Positions 1 to 8,312 of a stretch of DNA of 43,568 nt are shown piece after piece. The notes under the pieces are model-generated. The model saw only the letters and a list, made by a program, of their open reading frames with translations, did no database searches and was not told where the DNA came from. Source of the stretch: JASFYU01 sp045046905 (lineage in GTDB: Bacteria > Bacteroidota > Bacteroidia > Flavobacteriales > Flavobacteriaceae); the NCBI GenBank assembly GCA_045046905.1, contig JASFYU010000071.1, positions 1 to 43,568 on the forward strand. The letters are read 5' to 3'. Each line of letters begins with the position of its first letter. The first letter of the stretch is position 1. The position numbers and the translations under genes are program-made.

Positions 1-27
1 CCCTGGATGCATCCAGGGGCTTTATTA
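1..27. terminator. Hairpin at the left edge, probable (bidirectional) terminator cut by the window
   Basis: Bases 1-18 form a perfect palindrome (CCCTGGATGCATCCAGGG) followed by GCTTTATTA. The window edge cuts the left arm, so a matching A-rich flank may lie outside. It sits 44 bases beyond the stop of the leftward DUF4837 gene, where its terminator would be expected. The T-run on the plus side is weak, so the direction is uncertain. Confidence 0.5.
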
Positions 28-61
28 GTATAATTATAGTACCTCTCTTCTCTTACTTGTA

Positions 62-1060
62 CTATTTTGTTTTCTTGTTAAACCTTACTGTTTTTAAAAT
101 GGCCTCGAGCTCGAACATATTATCGCGCTTTTCCGTGGCAGGGGCGAAAACAAAGCCCTCTAAAATCAATACTCTATCATTATACTTATCGGGGATAATA
201 TAGCTTATAAAAGGCCCGGCCATAGGGTAATTTTTTATATCCCATATACCTTTGACCTCAATAACTTCCTTTTCGGCTAGATCAATATGGAATATGGAGG
301 GAGAAAACGCAGGTTCTGTACGCATATAGGTAATCTTACCGGGCACGGTGGGACCGGGAATATGTTTTTTCCCTATCGAATCTCGCATTCGCACAAAATC
401 ACCTACCCATGTAAAATCATTTTTAAAATAGTTGCCCGGCACTTCATAGGCGATAATATTTATAGTTCCTTTCGGAATCTGACGGTCGATCCAAACAAAA
501 TTGTCCTCTTGTTTGCCTACTTTATAGATTGAAGGTACATTCAACGTGATTCCGAATTTTTCTTGTAACACCTTCGCTTTATTTAGAGACTTTAAAAATC
601 CTTTTTGCTTAACGGCAAGCTCCATACTTTTGAAAGTAGCTATAATCTCATCCGCTTTGATTTCTAAGTTTTCTATAATCTCTTCTTCGGTCCTCCCTTT
701 GATTACCCCAACTCTCTGAGGTGTAGCATACATATCGGTTTTGATATGGGCCAGATCCAATGTGTCTTTTTGTATATAGAGAACTGATCGCCGATTTCGT
801 ATCGTACCCGTAAAGACCTTAGGGGGCATATGTTCGATAGAAAATATGGGTTCAGTCCATGGAAGCCCTATAACGGGGGCCGCAAAGTGTTCTCTGACCT
901 TGTCCCCTACTTTGCCCTTCCATAGTTCGGTGTCCATGACAACGGCCAAAGAATTTATGGCTCCTATAGATGCTGGTTTATAACTTACCTTATTTCCATC
1001 CTTACAAGATGATAAGCTAACTAAAAAAAGAAGTGAAAATAGTGTTCTAAACTTTCTCAT
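62..1060 (-). CDS. DUF4837 family lipoprotein
   Basis: A protein of about 332 residues that matches the Bacteroidota-specific DUF4837 family; no biochemical function is established for it. The chosen ATG gives a typical lipoprotein signal peptide: a basic start (MRKF), a hydrophobic stretch and a lipobox ending LSSC at about residue 19, so the mature protein should be anchored in the envelope. A GTG 33 bases upstream keeps the frame open, but it would overlap the preceding gene and spoil the signal peptide. The gene begins 14 bases after the stop of the LysM transglycosylase, so the two are very likely one leftward transcript. This pairing suggests, but does not show, a role in the cell envelope. 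The family call is from remembered family features, not from a search. Confidence 0.8.
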   Translation of the reverse strand: MRKFRTLFSLLFLVSLSSCKDGNKVSYKPASIGAINSLAVVMDTELWKGKVGDKVREHFAAPVIGLPWTEPIFSIEHMPPKVFTGTIRNRRSVLYIQKDTLDLAHIKTDMYATPQRVGVIKGRTEEEIIENLEIKADEIIATFKSMELAVKQKGFLKSLNKAKVLQEKFGITLNVPSIYKVGKQEDNFVWIDRQIPKGTINIIAYEVPGNYFKNDFTWVGDFVRMRDSIGKKHIPGPTVPGKITYMRTEPAFSPSIFHIDLAEKEVIEVKGIWDIKNYPMAGPFISYIIPDKYNDRVLILEGFVFAPATEKRDNMFELEAILKTVRFNKKTK

Positions 1061-1074
1061 AATGGTTTCATGAT

Positions 1075-2751
1075 TTACGATGAACAATCGCACAATTTTA
1101 ATTTTGTGCCCGGTTTTAAATTAGCACCACTAATACCGTTCCATTCTTTTAAATTTTCAATACTAACTCCGGGATATTTTCTAGATATGGTCCAAAGTGA
1201 GTCTCCACTTTTTACTGTATGCACCTTGTTTCCGTTGTTGATAGCTACTATCGCACTGTTTTTTGAGGCTTTTTTTCTTGAAGTCACGGCAGCTGCTTTA
1301 ACGCCTCTCGGAAAAATCGTCAAGCGTTGACCAACACGTAAATTGTTGCCACGAAGTCCGTTCCATCTTTTAATCTGACTAACACCTACGCCATATCGCT
1401 CCGCTATTCTACCCAGATAATCACCACTACGAACCCTATATCGAATCCTATTTTTTGAGGCAGCCTTGACCAATTGAGGCAAAGGGCTCTCCTTACTCTT
1501 CAGCTCTTTTTCAACATGGGCGTAAATGGCCTCTTCATTGGCTACAAATTTACCCATGGCTATTTTAGGAAGCCTTAAGGCATAGTCTTTTCCTTTAATA
1601 AAAGGAATAACATTCAACTTATAGGATGGGTTCAAAACCTTTAATTCGTCAACACTTACGTCGACAAGTTCAGAAATCTGATCAAAGGTTATAAGGCTCT
1701 TTACATGTATGGTATCTGTTTCAAAATAAGGGCGATCTACTTTTTTTCCCTTTAGGCCATGCTCCTCGGCATATTCGAACAAATACATAGTGGCCAAGAA
1801 AGCAGGAACATAACCCGCTGTTTCTCTGGGAAGATTACGCCGTATATTCCAATAATTCTTGTGCCCGCCTGATCTGCGAATAGCCTTATTTACATTACCA
1901 GGGCCTGAGTTGTATGCCGCTAGGGCTAGATCCCAATCGTCAAAGATGTCATATAACTTAGCAAGATATTTACATGCCGCCTCGGTCGATTTTATAGGGT
2001 CACTACGCTCATCGACATAACTAGTTACGTCTAATTTGTACATTTTGCCTGTACCATACATAAACTGCCAAAGACCAGTGGCACCCACCCGAGATCTAGC
2101 CCGTGGGTTTAAGGCCGATTCTACAATGGAAAGATATTTCATTTCCAAAGGAATATTATAATTGTCGAGTTGCTGTTCGAATAAGGGAAAATAGAACTGG
2201 CTTACTGTAAGCATTCGAGTCATTAAACCTCTTCTACGCGTCAAAAATGATTTGATAACCCGCTCTAAGGAAGGATTGTAAACAACGTTAAAAGGTGTTT
2301 TTTGGTTCAGTTTCTCAAGTCTTGCTTTTAAAGTATCAGTAGGTAGGTCATACACATAAGCCGGCTCCTCTTCTGAAGTAGTTTCAGCATCTGGTGTCGC
2401 TACTTCTTCATACATCTCATCAAAAAGGGCTGCACTATCGTACAGTTCTTTCATCCACAGACTATCATATTTTGCGGCCGCCAGATGATCCTTTAAATCA
2501 TACTTGTTCTGACCCTCTTTTTTAGAAAATACCAGAGGACTATCTTTCAGGTCTGTTTTCGGGGTAATCAGTTCAATTTGTTCCGCGCCCTTCTTATCTG
2601 TGACGAGGGTATCTAAAGAGCTGGTTTGCTCACTAACGACCTTAGCTTGATTTTGAGAAATAGGGACGACCATTTTTTCTTGCCCCATCAAAGGAATGGT
2701 GAAGACCAGGAATACTAAAAATTGGGGCAAACTCTTTATTTTCGTTAGCAT
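1075..2751 (-). CDS. LysM-containing lytic murein transglycosylase (MltD-like)
   Basis: Predicted to cleave the glycan strands of peptidoglycan in the periplasm. The protein (about 558 residues from this start) has a signal peptide ending near MGQ, an acidic linker, an SLT domain and two C-terminal LysM repeats (about residues 448-493 and 510-554). The SLT domain shows the family motifs: YLSIVESAL with the catalytic glutamate at about residue 211, GATGLWQFM, and LALAAYNSGPGNV. LysM modules (RSGDYLGRIAERYG and KSGDSLWTISRKYP) bind peptidoglycan. The frame is open to a TTG at 2805, but the ATG at 2751 gives a better signal peptide. A box resembling TAnnTTTG lies at 2832-2839 on this strand. It is followed by the DUF4837 lipoprotein gene after 14 bases, probably in one operon. 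Confidence 0.9.
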   Translation of the reverse strand: MLTKIKSLPQFLVFLVFTIPLMGQEKMVVPISQNQAKVVSEQTSSLDTLVTDKKGAEQIELITPKTDLKDSPLVFSKKEGQNKYDLKDHLAAAKYDSLWMKELYDSAALFDEMYEEVATPDAETTSEEEPAYVYDLPTDTLKARLEKLNQKTPFNVVYNPSLERVIKSFLTRRRGLMTRMLTVSQFYFPLFEQQLDNYNIPLEMKYLSIVESALNPRARSRVGATGLWQFMYGTGKMYKLDVTSYVDERSDPIKSTEAACKYLAKLYDIFDDWDLALAAYNSGPGNVNKAIRRSGGHKNYWNIRRNLPRETAGYVPAFLATMYLFEYAEEHGLKGKKVDRPYFETDTIHVKSLITFDQISELVDVSVDELKVLNPSYKLNVIPFIKGKDYALRLPKIAMGKFVANEEAIYAHVEKELKSKESPLPQLVKAASKNRIRYRVRSGDYLGRIAERYGVGVSQIKRWNGLRGNNLRVGQRLTIFPRGVKAAAVTSRKKASKNSAIVAINNGNKVHTVKSGDSLWTISRKYPGVSIENLKEWNGISGANLKPGTKLKLCDCSS

Positions 2752-2869
2752 AGACCATATTGAATTAAGCAGGGCCAACGAAAATCGTCTTTTTTTTGTA
2801 AACAATAAAATTTTAGGGCGTTAAAACACTCCAAATATCACTTTGACCCGTTTATCGATAACGTCTTTA

Positions 2870-4060
2870 TTACTCGATTATTGCAGCGATTCCTGGCAAG
2901 ATTTTCCCCTCTAAACTCTCTAACATGGCACCACCACCGGTTGATACGTAGCTCACCTTGTTTTGAAAACCAAATTGTTTTACCGCGGCAACCGAGTCTC
3001 CGCCCCCAACAAGAGAAAATGCCCCTTTTTGGGTGGCCTCATCAATATAATTGCCAACGGCAATAGTACCCTTCGAAAAGTTTTCCATTTCGAATACGCC
3101 TATAGGCCCATTCCATAAAATGGTTCTACATTTTAAGATGACCTCTTTGAAGTTTTCTAATGTTCTTGGTCCGGCGTCTAAACCTTGCCATCCATCCGGA
3201 ATTTTCTCGACATCAACAATCTGGGTCTGGGCATCATTGCTAAAATCATTTGCGGCCACAACATCGACGGGAATATGAATTTCAACCCCCTTTTCCTTTG
3301 CCTGTTTTAAAATACGAAGCGCGAGTTCCATCTTATCATCCTCACAGATAGAATCGCCTACCTGTCCTCCTTGAGCCTTTATAAAGGTATAGGTCATTCC
3401 ACCACCAATTATCAAATGGTCTACCTTATCTAATATATTTTCTATAATAGTGATTTTGGAAGAAACCTTTGCGCCTCCCAAAATGGCCAATACGGGTTTT
3501 TCACCAGACTGCATTACCTTGCCGATTGATTCGATTTCTTTTGCCAACAAATAACCAAAACATTTCTTATCAGGAAAAAATTGGGCCACCACCGTAGTCG
3601 ATGCATGTGCCCTATGTGCGGTTCCGAAAGCATCATTCACATAAATGTCGCCTAATTTCGAAAGTTGTTGTGCAAAATCTACATCTCCACTTGTCTCTTC
3701 TGCATGAAAACGAAGGTTCTCTACTAATAATACTTCGCCTGACTGCAATTCAGCTACTGCTTTTTCGGCAATGTCACCGATACAATCGGCCACAAATTTG
3801 ACCTGTACGCCAATAATCTCTGAAACTTTTGCGCATATATGGCTTAAAGACATATCTGGGTTGTTCTCCCCTTTTGGTCTACCCATATGGCTCATCAATA
3901 CGGCGCTACCACCATCTTCCAATATTTTTATAATTGTTGGTTTCGCAGCTTCTATTCTGTTAGCGTCGGTAATATTAAAATCCGCGTCCATAGGAACATT
4001 AAAATCAACTCGAATAAGTGCTTTCAGGTTTTCAAAATTAAAATCATCAATAGTCTTCAT
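2870..4060 (-). CDS. pgk: Phosphoglycerate kinase
   Basis: Glycolytic enzyme that transfers phosphate from 1,3-bisphosphoglycerate to ADP in the cytoplasm. The protein is 396 residues, the usual length for bacterial PGK. Recognisable signatures are RVDFNVP near the N-terminus, SHMGRPKG, the LGGAKVSSKI segment, NGPIGVFE, and the C-terminal nucleotide-binding VGGGDSVAA followed by STGGGAMLE. The start at the ATG (KTIDDFNFENL) matches the family; the open frame extends to a TTG at 4087, but that codon lies inside a perfect TACATTTG promoter box, which rules it out. The gene is divergent from holB and seems to be a single transcription unit with an untranslated leader of about 20 bases. Confidence 0.97.
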   Translation of the reverse strand: MKTIDDFNFENLKALIRVDFNVPMDADFNITDANRIEAAKPTIIKILEDGGSAVLMSHMGRPKGENNPDMSLSHICAKVSEIIGVQVKFVADCIGDIAEKAVAELQSGEVLLVENLRFHAEETSGDVDFAQQLSKLGDIYVNDAFGTAHRAHASTTVVAQFFPDKKCFGYLLAKEIESIGKVMQSGEKPVLAILGGAKVSSKITIIENILDKVDHLIIGGGMTYTFIKAQGGQVGDSICEDDKMELALRILKQAKEKGVEIHIPVDVVAANDFSNDAQTQIVDVEKIPDGWQGLDAGPRTLENFKEVILKCRTILWNGPIGVFEMENFSKGTIAVGNYIDEATQKGAFSLVGGGDSVAAVKQFGFQNKVSYVSTGGGAMLESLEGKILPGIAAIIE

Positions 4061-4084
4061 GCCAGTCTTTCTTTTAAGGAGTCG

Positions 4085-4092
4085 CAAATGTA
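4085..4092 (-). promoter_or_regulatory. Promoter -7 box for pgk
   Basis: TACATTTG on the minus strand, an exact match to the Bacteroidota -7 consensus TAnnTTTG. It would start transcription about 20 bases before the pgk ATG. A T-rich triplet about 20 bases further upstream is only a weak -33 element. Confidence 0.55.
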
Positions 4093-4160
4093 AAGATTTC
4101 TATGGTTCGGATAAAGTAGGTGCCGTTTTATTTCGGTGATATTTATACATTTCAAAAACT

Positions 4161-4168
4161 TATCTTTG
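4161..4168 (+). promoter_or_regulatory. Candidate promoter -7 box for holB
   Basis: TATCTTTG matches TAnnTTTG exactly and ends 4 bases before the holB ATG. If used, the transcript would be leaderless or nearly so. I see no good -33 TTG at the usual distance. Confidence 0.4.
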
Positions 4169-4172
4169 ACTT

Positions 4173-5348
4173 ATGTTGTTCAAAGATTTGTTGGGCTTGT
4201 CGCATATTAAGACCCATTTGGCCTCCAGTGCCGATGCTGGGCGAATACCCCATGCCCAATTGTTCGTAGGCCCTGAAGGCTGTGGTGCCTTGCCCATTGC
4301 CGTGGCCTATGCCCAATACATAATTTGCTGCAATAGTAAGGGTGAAAATACCGAGGGCAGTTCCTCATGCAATACTAAATTCAATTCGCTGTCACATCCT
4401 GATATGCACTTTGCCTTTCCGGTTTCAAACTCCGATAAGATAAAGAGTCACGCCGTAAGCGATCACTATATGGAGGAATGGCGGCAGTTTATAAAAGAAC
4501 AGCCTTATGGCAATCTTTTTGATTGGTACCGACTTATAGGAATCGAAAAAAAACAAGGTCAAATCGGGGTCGATGAAGCCATGGTTATTGTAAAAAAATT
4601 GGCCTTAAAATCTTATGAAGGCGGCTATAAGGTAATGCTTATATGGATGGCGGAAAAGATGAACACCTCTGCGGCGAACAAGCTGTTAAAGCTTATCGAA
4701 GAGCCTCCTGCTAAGACCGTTTTCCTATTAATCGCTGAAGATGAGGAACAGATTATTCAAACCATACGCTCACGCTGTCAAATAATACATTTTCCGTCAT
4801 TGTCCGAAGAAGCCATAGCGAACGCCTTAGTCGAAAGAGGTTCGATACGTAAAGAAGCCATGCGCCTGGCACATGAAGCCCATGGAAACTTTAATAAGGC
4901 ACTTGACCTGATGAACAAGGATTCAGAAGATTTGGTGTTCGAAAAATGGTTTGTACAATGGGTGCGAAGTGCCTTCAGGGCAAAAGGCAATCGATCTGCA
5001 ATTCACGAGCTTATTTTATGGAGTGAAGAGGTTGCCAAAACTGGAAGGGAGACTCAAAAAAAGTTCCTGCACTATTGTCTTGCGGTAATGCGACAGGCTA
5101 TGATTATTAATTTCAATGTAAAGGAGTTATTGTATATGCAAATTCATGTTGATGGATTTCAATTGGAAAAATTCGCGCCCTTTATACATGAAAACAACAT
5201 CCTAAAGATTGTCGAAGAATTGGAAGAGGCCATTTATCATATTGAGCGAAATGGAAATTCAAAAATTATACTGACCGATCTATCTATAAAATTAACCCGA
5301 TTATTACATAAAAAAGCTAGCCCGATAGCCCTCGAAGAGGGAAAGTAA
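4173..5348 (+). CDS. holB: DNA polymerase III subunit delta' (clamp loader)
   Basis: Clamp-loader subunit that, with gamma/tau and delta, loads the beta clamp for replication. The 391-residue protein has the AAA+ layout: an N-terminal segment HIKTHLASSADAGRIPHAQLF, a degenerate P-loop GPEGCGAL (about residues 33-40) lacking the Walker lysine, the sensor-region KLLKLIEEPPAKT, and the SRC motif in IRSRCQII. The missing lysine is normal for delta', which does not hydrolyse ATP, and separates it from DnaX. The zinc-module region keeps only three cysteines (CC...C). The gene is divergent from pgk with 112 bases between the starts. The DoxX-like gene follows after 58 bases and could share its transcript. 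Confidence 0.9.
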   Translation: MLFKDLLGLSHIKTHLASSADAGRIPHAQLFVGPEGCGALPIAVAYAQYIICCNSKGENTEGSSSCNTKFNSLSHPDMHFAFPVSNSDKIKSHAVSDHYMEEWRQFIKEQPYGNLFDWYRLIGIEKKQGQIGVDEAMVIVKKLALKSYEGGYKVMLIWMAEKMNTSAANKLLKLIEEPPAKTVFLLIAEDEEQIIQTIRSRCQIIHFPSLSEEAIANALVERGSIRKEAMRLAHEAHGNFNKALDLMNKDSEDLVFEKWFVQWVRSAFRAKGNRSAIHELILWSEEVAKTGRETQKKFLHYCLAVMRQAMIINFNVKELLYMQIHVDGFQLEKFAPFIHENNILKIVEELEEAIYHIERNGNSKIILTDLSIKLTRLLHKKASPIALEEGK

Positions 5349-5406
5349 TCATCTGATTTTGACGGAAAAGACTACCCAGCTAAGTTTGTATAAAACATAA
5401 AACACC

Positions 5407-5805
5407 ATGGAAACCCTATTAAACAAGGCCGCCGAAATTTTAATCTTGATTTTCCTTATCATCACTTTTTTACAAAGTGCTATTGATAAAGTGTTTGATT
5501 GGACAGGAAATCTATCGTGGTTAAAAGGTCATTTTTCAGATACCCCCTTGAGGAACTTGGTACCCGTTTTATTGGGCACCGTACTATTGACCGAAATGGC
5601 AGCAGGAATATTATGTGCCATAGGAATCTATCAAATTACCATCTTCGGGAAAACAGCTATTGCCTTTTATGGGGCTATCGTGTCTTGTTTTTCTTTATTG
5701 ATGCTTTTGTTCGGGCAGCGTATGGCGAAAGATTATGATGGTGCCAAGACCTTGGCCGTGTATTTTATACCTGCAATTTTCTTAGTTTATTTACTTCAAC
5801 CTTAA
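5407..5805 (+). CDS. Small DoxX-like integral membrane protein
   Basis: A 132-residue protein with about four hydrophobic membrane segments (residues about 9-26, 47-70, 75-100 and 112-130) and a conserved-looking NLSWLKGHFSDTPLRNLVP loop after the first helix. This resembles the DoxX/DoxX-like family, whose members occur in many bacteria; no substrate or reaction can be assigned from the sequence. It starts with an ATG 58 bases after holB on the same strand and converges on the ompH gene, which ends 136 bases beyond it. The family call rests on size and helix pattern, so it is moderately certain. Confidence 0.65.
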   Translation: METLLNKAAEILILIFLIITFLQSAIDKVFDWTGNLSWLKGHFSDTPLRNLVPVLLGTVLLTEMAAGILCAIGIYQITIFGKTAIAFYGAIVSCFSLLMLLFGQRMAKDYDGAKTLAVYFIPAIFLVYLLQP

Positions 5806-5883
5806 GTAAACTACCTTAGGACTTGAGTTCTCTTGCGTACAAAAAAATGCCTTATACAGCCCCTTACCCTAATATTTACAAGC

Positions 5884-5916
5884 AAAAAAAATGCCCAACG
5901 AACTCGTTAGACATTT
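5884..5916 (-). terminator. Rho-independent terminator of the ompH gene
   Basis: Read on the minus strand, an 11-pair stem (AATGTCTAACG / CGTTGGGCATT, with two G-U pairs) closes a four-base loop and runs straight into eight T residues. It lies 25 bases after the ompH stop. On the plus strand the G-U pairs become mismatches and no T-run follows, so it works mainly for the leftward gene. Confidence 0.8.
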
Positions 5917-5940
5917 ATATCATCGCTTAACAAAAGCTTC

Positions 5941-6447
5941 CTATTTTTTGTACTTGTCATTCAAAATTTTAACAATCTCATCGGTGAGATTATCAGCATC
6001 GGTGCCATACAAAACACTTCCACCTTCGCCTCCTCCAAGGATATAGGCATAACCATTTGACTTACCATAGGCTTGAATCTCTTTTTTTACTTTACTAATG
6101 ATGGTATCCATTTCAGTTTGCCCTGATAATTGAAGCTGTTGGTCTTCTTGCTGTAACTGTTGACCAATAAATTGACCGCGCTGTTGCATGATTGTATATT
6201 CCTCCTGTGCCTTCTTCTGTGACATCTTTTGAGTCTTAATCTGAAAGGCCTGTGCTTCAATCTGAAATACCTGTGAAATACTGTCTCTTTTTTTTGTCAA
6301 AGCCTCTGCCTTGATTTTGAACTTGCCCTCAACATCGATTTTTTCCTGATACTCATTCATCAACTTCACATTATCGACATAACCGATTTTTTGTTGTTGG
6401 CAAGATGCGATTGCCAATACCATAACTACCAATACTAATTTTTTCAT
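5941..6447 (-). CDS. OmpH/Skp-family periplasmic chaperone, lipoprotein form
   Basis: Members of the OmpH/Skp family hold unfolded outer-membrane proteins in the periplasm. The 168-residue protein begins with a lipoprotein signal peptide ending in the lipobox IASC (Cys16), so it is probably lipid-anchored rather than soluble. It then has the family start KIGYVDNVKLMNEYQEK, a long charged and Gln-rich helical region (about residues 40-120) forming the Skp coiled-coil arms, and a C-terminal IQAYGKSNGYAYIL...DNLTDEIVKILN segment that is very typical of the family. The gene follows the methyltransferase gene in the same direction, but 322 bases and its own promoter box separate them. It ends at a clear terminator. 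Confidence 0.88.
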   Translation of the reverse strand: MKKLVLVVMVLAIASCQQQKIGYVDNVKLMNEYQEKIDVEGKFKIKAEALTKKRDSISQVFQIEAQAFQIKTQKMSQKKAQEEYTIMQQRGQFIGQQLQQEDQQLQLSGQTEMDTIISKVKKEIQAYGKSNGYAYILGGGEGGSVLYGTDADNLTDEIVKILNDKYKK

Positions 6448-6769
6448 TACTTTCTGTTTTTCAATTCTGATTATTCAGTACTCTACTATTCGGAAACCGT
6501 GATTTACATTTGCGCAAAAATAGTAAAGCTTTTTTAACTTGGGAAAAGTAATATTCTAATTTTAAAAAATAACCAACAGACAACTTATTTCTAGCCTGCC
6601 CGAGGGCAGAAAACCCTTCATAAAAAAAAACTATTCTTTTTTGTTTTTTAATAGCATATGTCTATACCAAACAACTCTCTTACGCTTACGCAAAGAATGG
6701 TATTTTGAAAAACCTATGTGATTGTCGACCGACTTCGCAAAGACTCATAAAACCGCCTTAAAATGCTTT
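6448..6769. other. Intergenic region between ompH and the methyltransferase gene
   Basis: No coding frame is convincing here. It holds the ompH promoter box (6515-6522) and a perfect 14-base palindrome CTGCCCGAGGGCAG at 6597-6610, which is unusually GC-rich for this region. The palindrome is not followed by a T-run on either strand, so it is not a standard terminator. The rest is A/T-rich. Confidence 0.6.
6515..6522 (-). promoter_or_regulatory. Promoter -7 box for ompH
   Basis: TATTTTTG on the minus strand fits TAnnTTTG exactly, 67 bases upstream of the ompH ATG. No clear -33 TTG is visible at the expected spacing. Confidence 0.45.
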
Positions 6770-7597
6770 TTAAGCCTTTTTAAGAATGTAAATAATCGAA
6801 GAGTACTCTTTGGAGCGCCATGCACTTATATTAGAACGTATACCGATCCAAAATGCTTTGAAAAAATTTGATTTTCCAAATTTGTATTTTTCGGAAAGTA
6901 AGGCCACATAAAATGCATCAAAAATCATGGGCTTTGTTTTAATTATCTGCATACCGTGTTTTAAAAAGAGCTTTTCGATAGCGGTTCTAGAGAAATGCCA
7001 AAGATGCCTTGGCACATCATAGGCCGCCCAAAAATCATGATAATACTCGGCATCATAGGATTTAAAATTAGGAACGGCTATTACTAAAACTCCATCCTCG
7101 TCAACTAATGACGTTATTTTTTTAATCTGATTCTCTAGATCGGGCAAATGCTCCAAAACATGCCAAAGCGTAATGACCTTAAATTTTTTATCACTCAAAG
7201 ATGCTATATCATTCTTTAACTCTACGCCTTTTTCTTGGGCTCGCTTTCTGGCATCATGGTTAGGCTCTACCCCTTCGACAATCCATTTTCGGTTTGCCGC
7301 GGTCACCAAAAAATCTCCTGTTCCCGCACCAATATCTAAAAGTGTTCTTGGTGACTTAATATAGGTACTAATCAGATTTATTTTTCGCCATAGACTAAAC
7401 CTCTTTACGAGCTGATATACTTTGTCAATTAGCGTTTTTTTTGAATCAGTATGAGAAATATATGATTCGCTCTTGTAGTAACTATCCAAATCTTTGGGTG
7501 CGGGCTGGGTCACCAACATATCAAAATCTTTATTGTGCAGTAACTCAAACTCTTCTTGGGAAACCGAAAAATCCTTAGTTTTTAAATACGACTTCAT
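6770..7597 (-). CDS. Class I SAM-dependent methyltransferase
   Basis: A 275-residue protein with the Rossmann methyltransferase motifs: motif I LLDIGAGTGDFL (about residues 86-97) for S-adenosylmethionine binding, an acidic strand end VEGVEPN, and VITLWHVLEHLPD followed by GVLVIAVPNF. The layout matches the Methyltransf_23/UbiE-like group of small-molecule or surface-sugar methyltransferases, but the substrate cannot be read from the sequence. The C-terminal part (YDVPRHLWHFSRTAIEKLF) is commonly seen in this group. It starts with ATG and is downstream of the broken lipoprotein gene (70-base gap) and mnmG in the same direction. Its promoter is not evident. Confidence 0.85.
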   Translation of the reverse strand: MKSYLKTKDFSVSQEEFELLHNKDFDMLVTQPAPKDLDSYYKSESYISHTDSKKTLIDKVYQLVKRFSLWRKINLISTYIKSPRTLLDIGAGTGDFLVTAANRKWIVEGVEPNHDARKRAQEKGVELKNDIASLSDKKFKVITLWHVLEHLPDLENQIKKITSLVDEDGVLVIAVPNFKSYDAEYYHDFWAAYDVPRHLWHFSRTAIEKLFLKHGMQIIKTKPMIFDAFYVALLSEKYKFGKSNFFKAFWIGIRSNISAWRSKEYSSIIYILKKA

Positions 7598-7667
7598 TGT
7601 AATTGTGAGTGGTCAAATATTCTTTTTTCAAAGCACGAAGATACTTTAAAACTACGTCTTTAGAAAG

Positions 7668-8074
7668 CTAAGTATCGGCTAAACAATCATGCTCAATATC
7701 ATTGTATACTTCTATTGCAATATACCATGTGCCCATTCTTGACGTGTGTATCTCCTCAAGAATTGGAATAAGGTTTATAGTTCTTGTCGGAATATCAAGC
7801 TCGTAAAAAGAAAAGAAATAGTATTCGCCATCACTTTTAAAAGGAATGTCATCATATACATTTTCACTCTTTAATTGATATTTTATGTTGACATAATCAT
7901 AAAAATGATTCGCATCTTTTGGATTTTCGAAAACAAACATTTACCGCTTGGGCTGGCTTCTTTAAACCTCTTACCCTTGACGACCCTGAAGTCGGCAATG
8001 CTGGGCGCAATGCGAAGTGGTATGCAGGAATATAGAAGAAATAGAATACCGGTAACGGTGATTAATCGACGCAT
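7668..8074 (-). pseudogene. Small lipoprotein gene interrupted by a one-base deletion
   Basis: Two overlapping frames read as one protein. The first starts at ATG 8074 with a lipoprotein signal (MRRLITV..., lipobox LLYSC) and continues to GKRFKEASPSGK. The second starts MFVFENPKDANHFYDY and runs to a natural stop at 7668. The junction (about 7938-7943) reads GGTAAATG; one extra A would join the frames as ...SPSGK-MFVFENPKDA... and give a smooth protein of 135 residues. The total of 407 bases is one short of a whole number of codons. After the shift the first frame only adds a short unrelated tail. No function is known to me. It could be a recent pseudogene, a sequencing error in an A-run, or slippage. 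It sits between mnmG and the methyltransferase, on the same strand. Confidence 0.7.
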
Positions 8075-8288
8075 TTCGAGTTGGTTTTGATTTACCTACT
8101 AGCCTATCAAATAAACTAACTCGGGGCATTAAAAGGAAACAAAGTTTAACATTTCGATGCAGTCTCGATAGCTCTAAAGAGTCTATTAACCCCCCTGGCG
8201 CATAAATGCCTGTCGTAAAAGATATAGAAGCCAAGCAGGAGAATATGCCGAACCAGCGCTCTATATTTGTTCGAAAGACTCCTCGGAT

Positions 8289-8304
8289 TGTTCCACGTGG
8301 AACA
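8289..8304. promoter_or_regulatory. parS: parS-like ParB-binding site, downstream of mnmG
   Basis: TGTTCCACGTGGAACA, a perfect 16-base palindrome. It is the form of parS known from Pseudomonas and differs from the Bacillus subtilis site TGTTTCACGTGAAACA at two symmetrical positions. ParB-CTP loads at such sites to organise origin segregation. It lies 9 bases beyond the mnmG stop, in an otherwise non-coding stretch of 238 bases. Confidence 0.8.
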
Positions 8305-8312
8305 TTGTGCAA

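Noticed and set aside
7971..8312. A leftward open frame of 113 codons starting in the parS site
   Set aside because: It overlaps the signal-peptide part of the broken lipoprotein gene in another frame, and its amino-acid mix (many R, S, C, H) is that of a non-coding frame.
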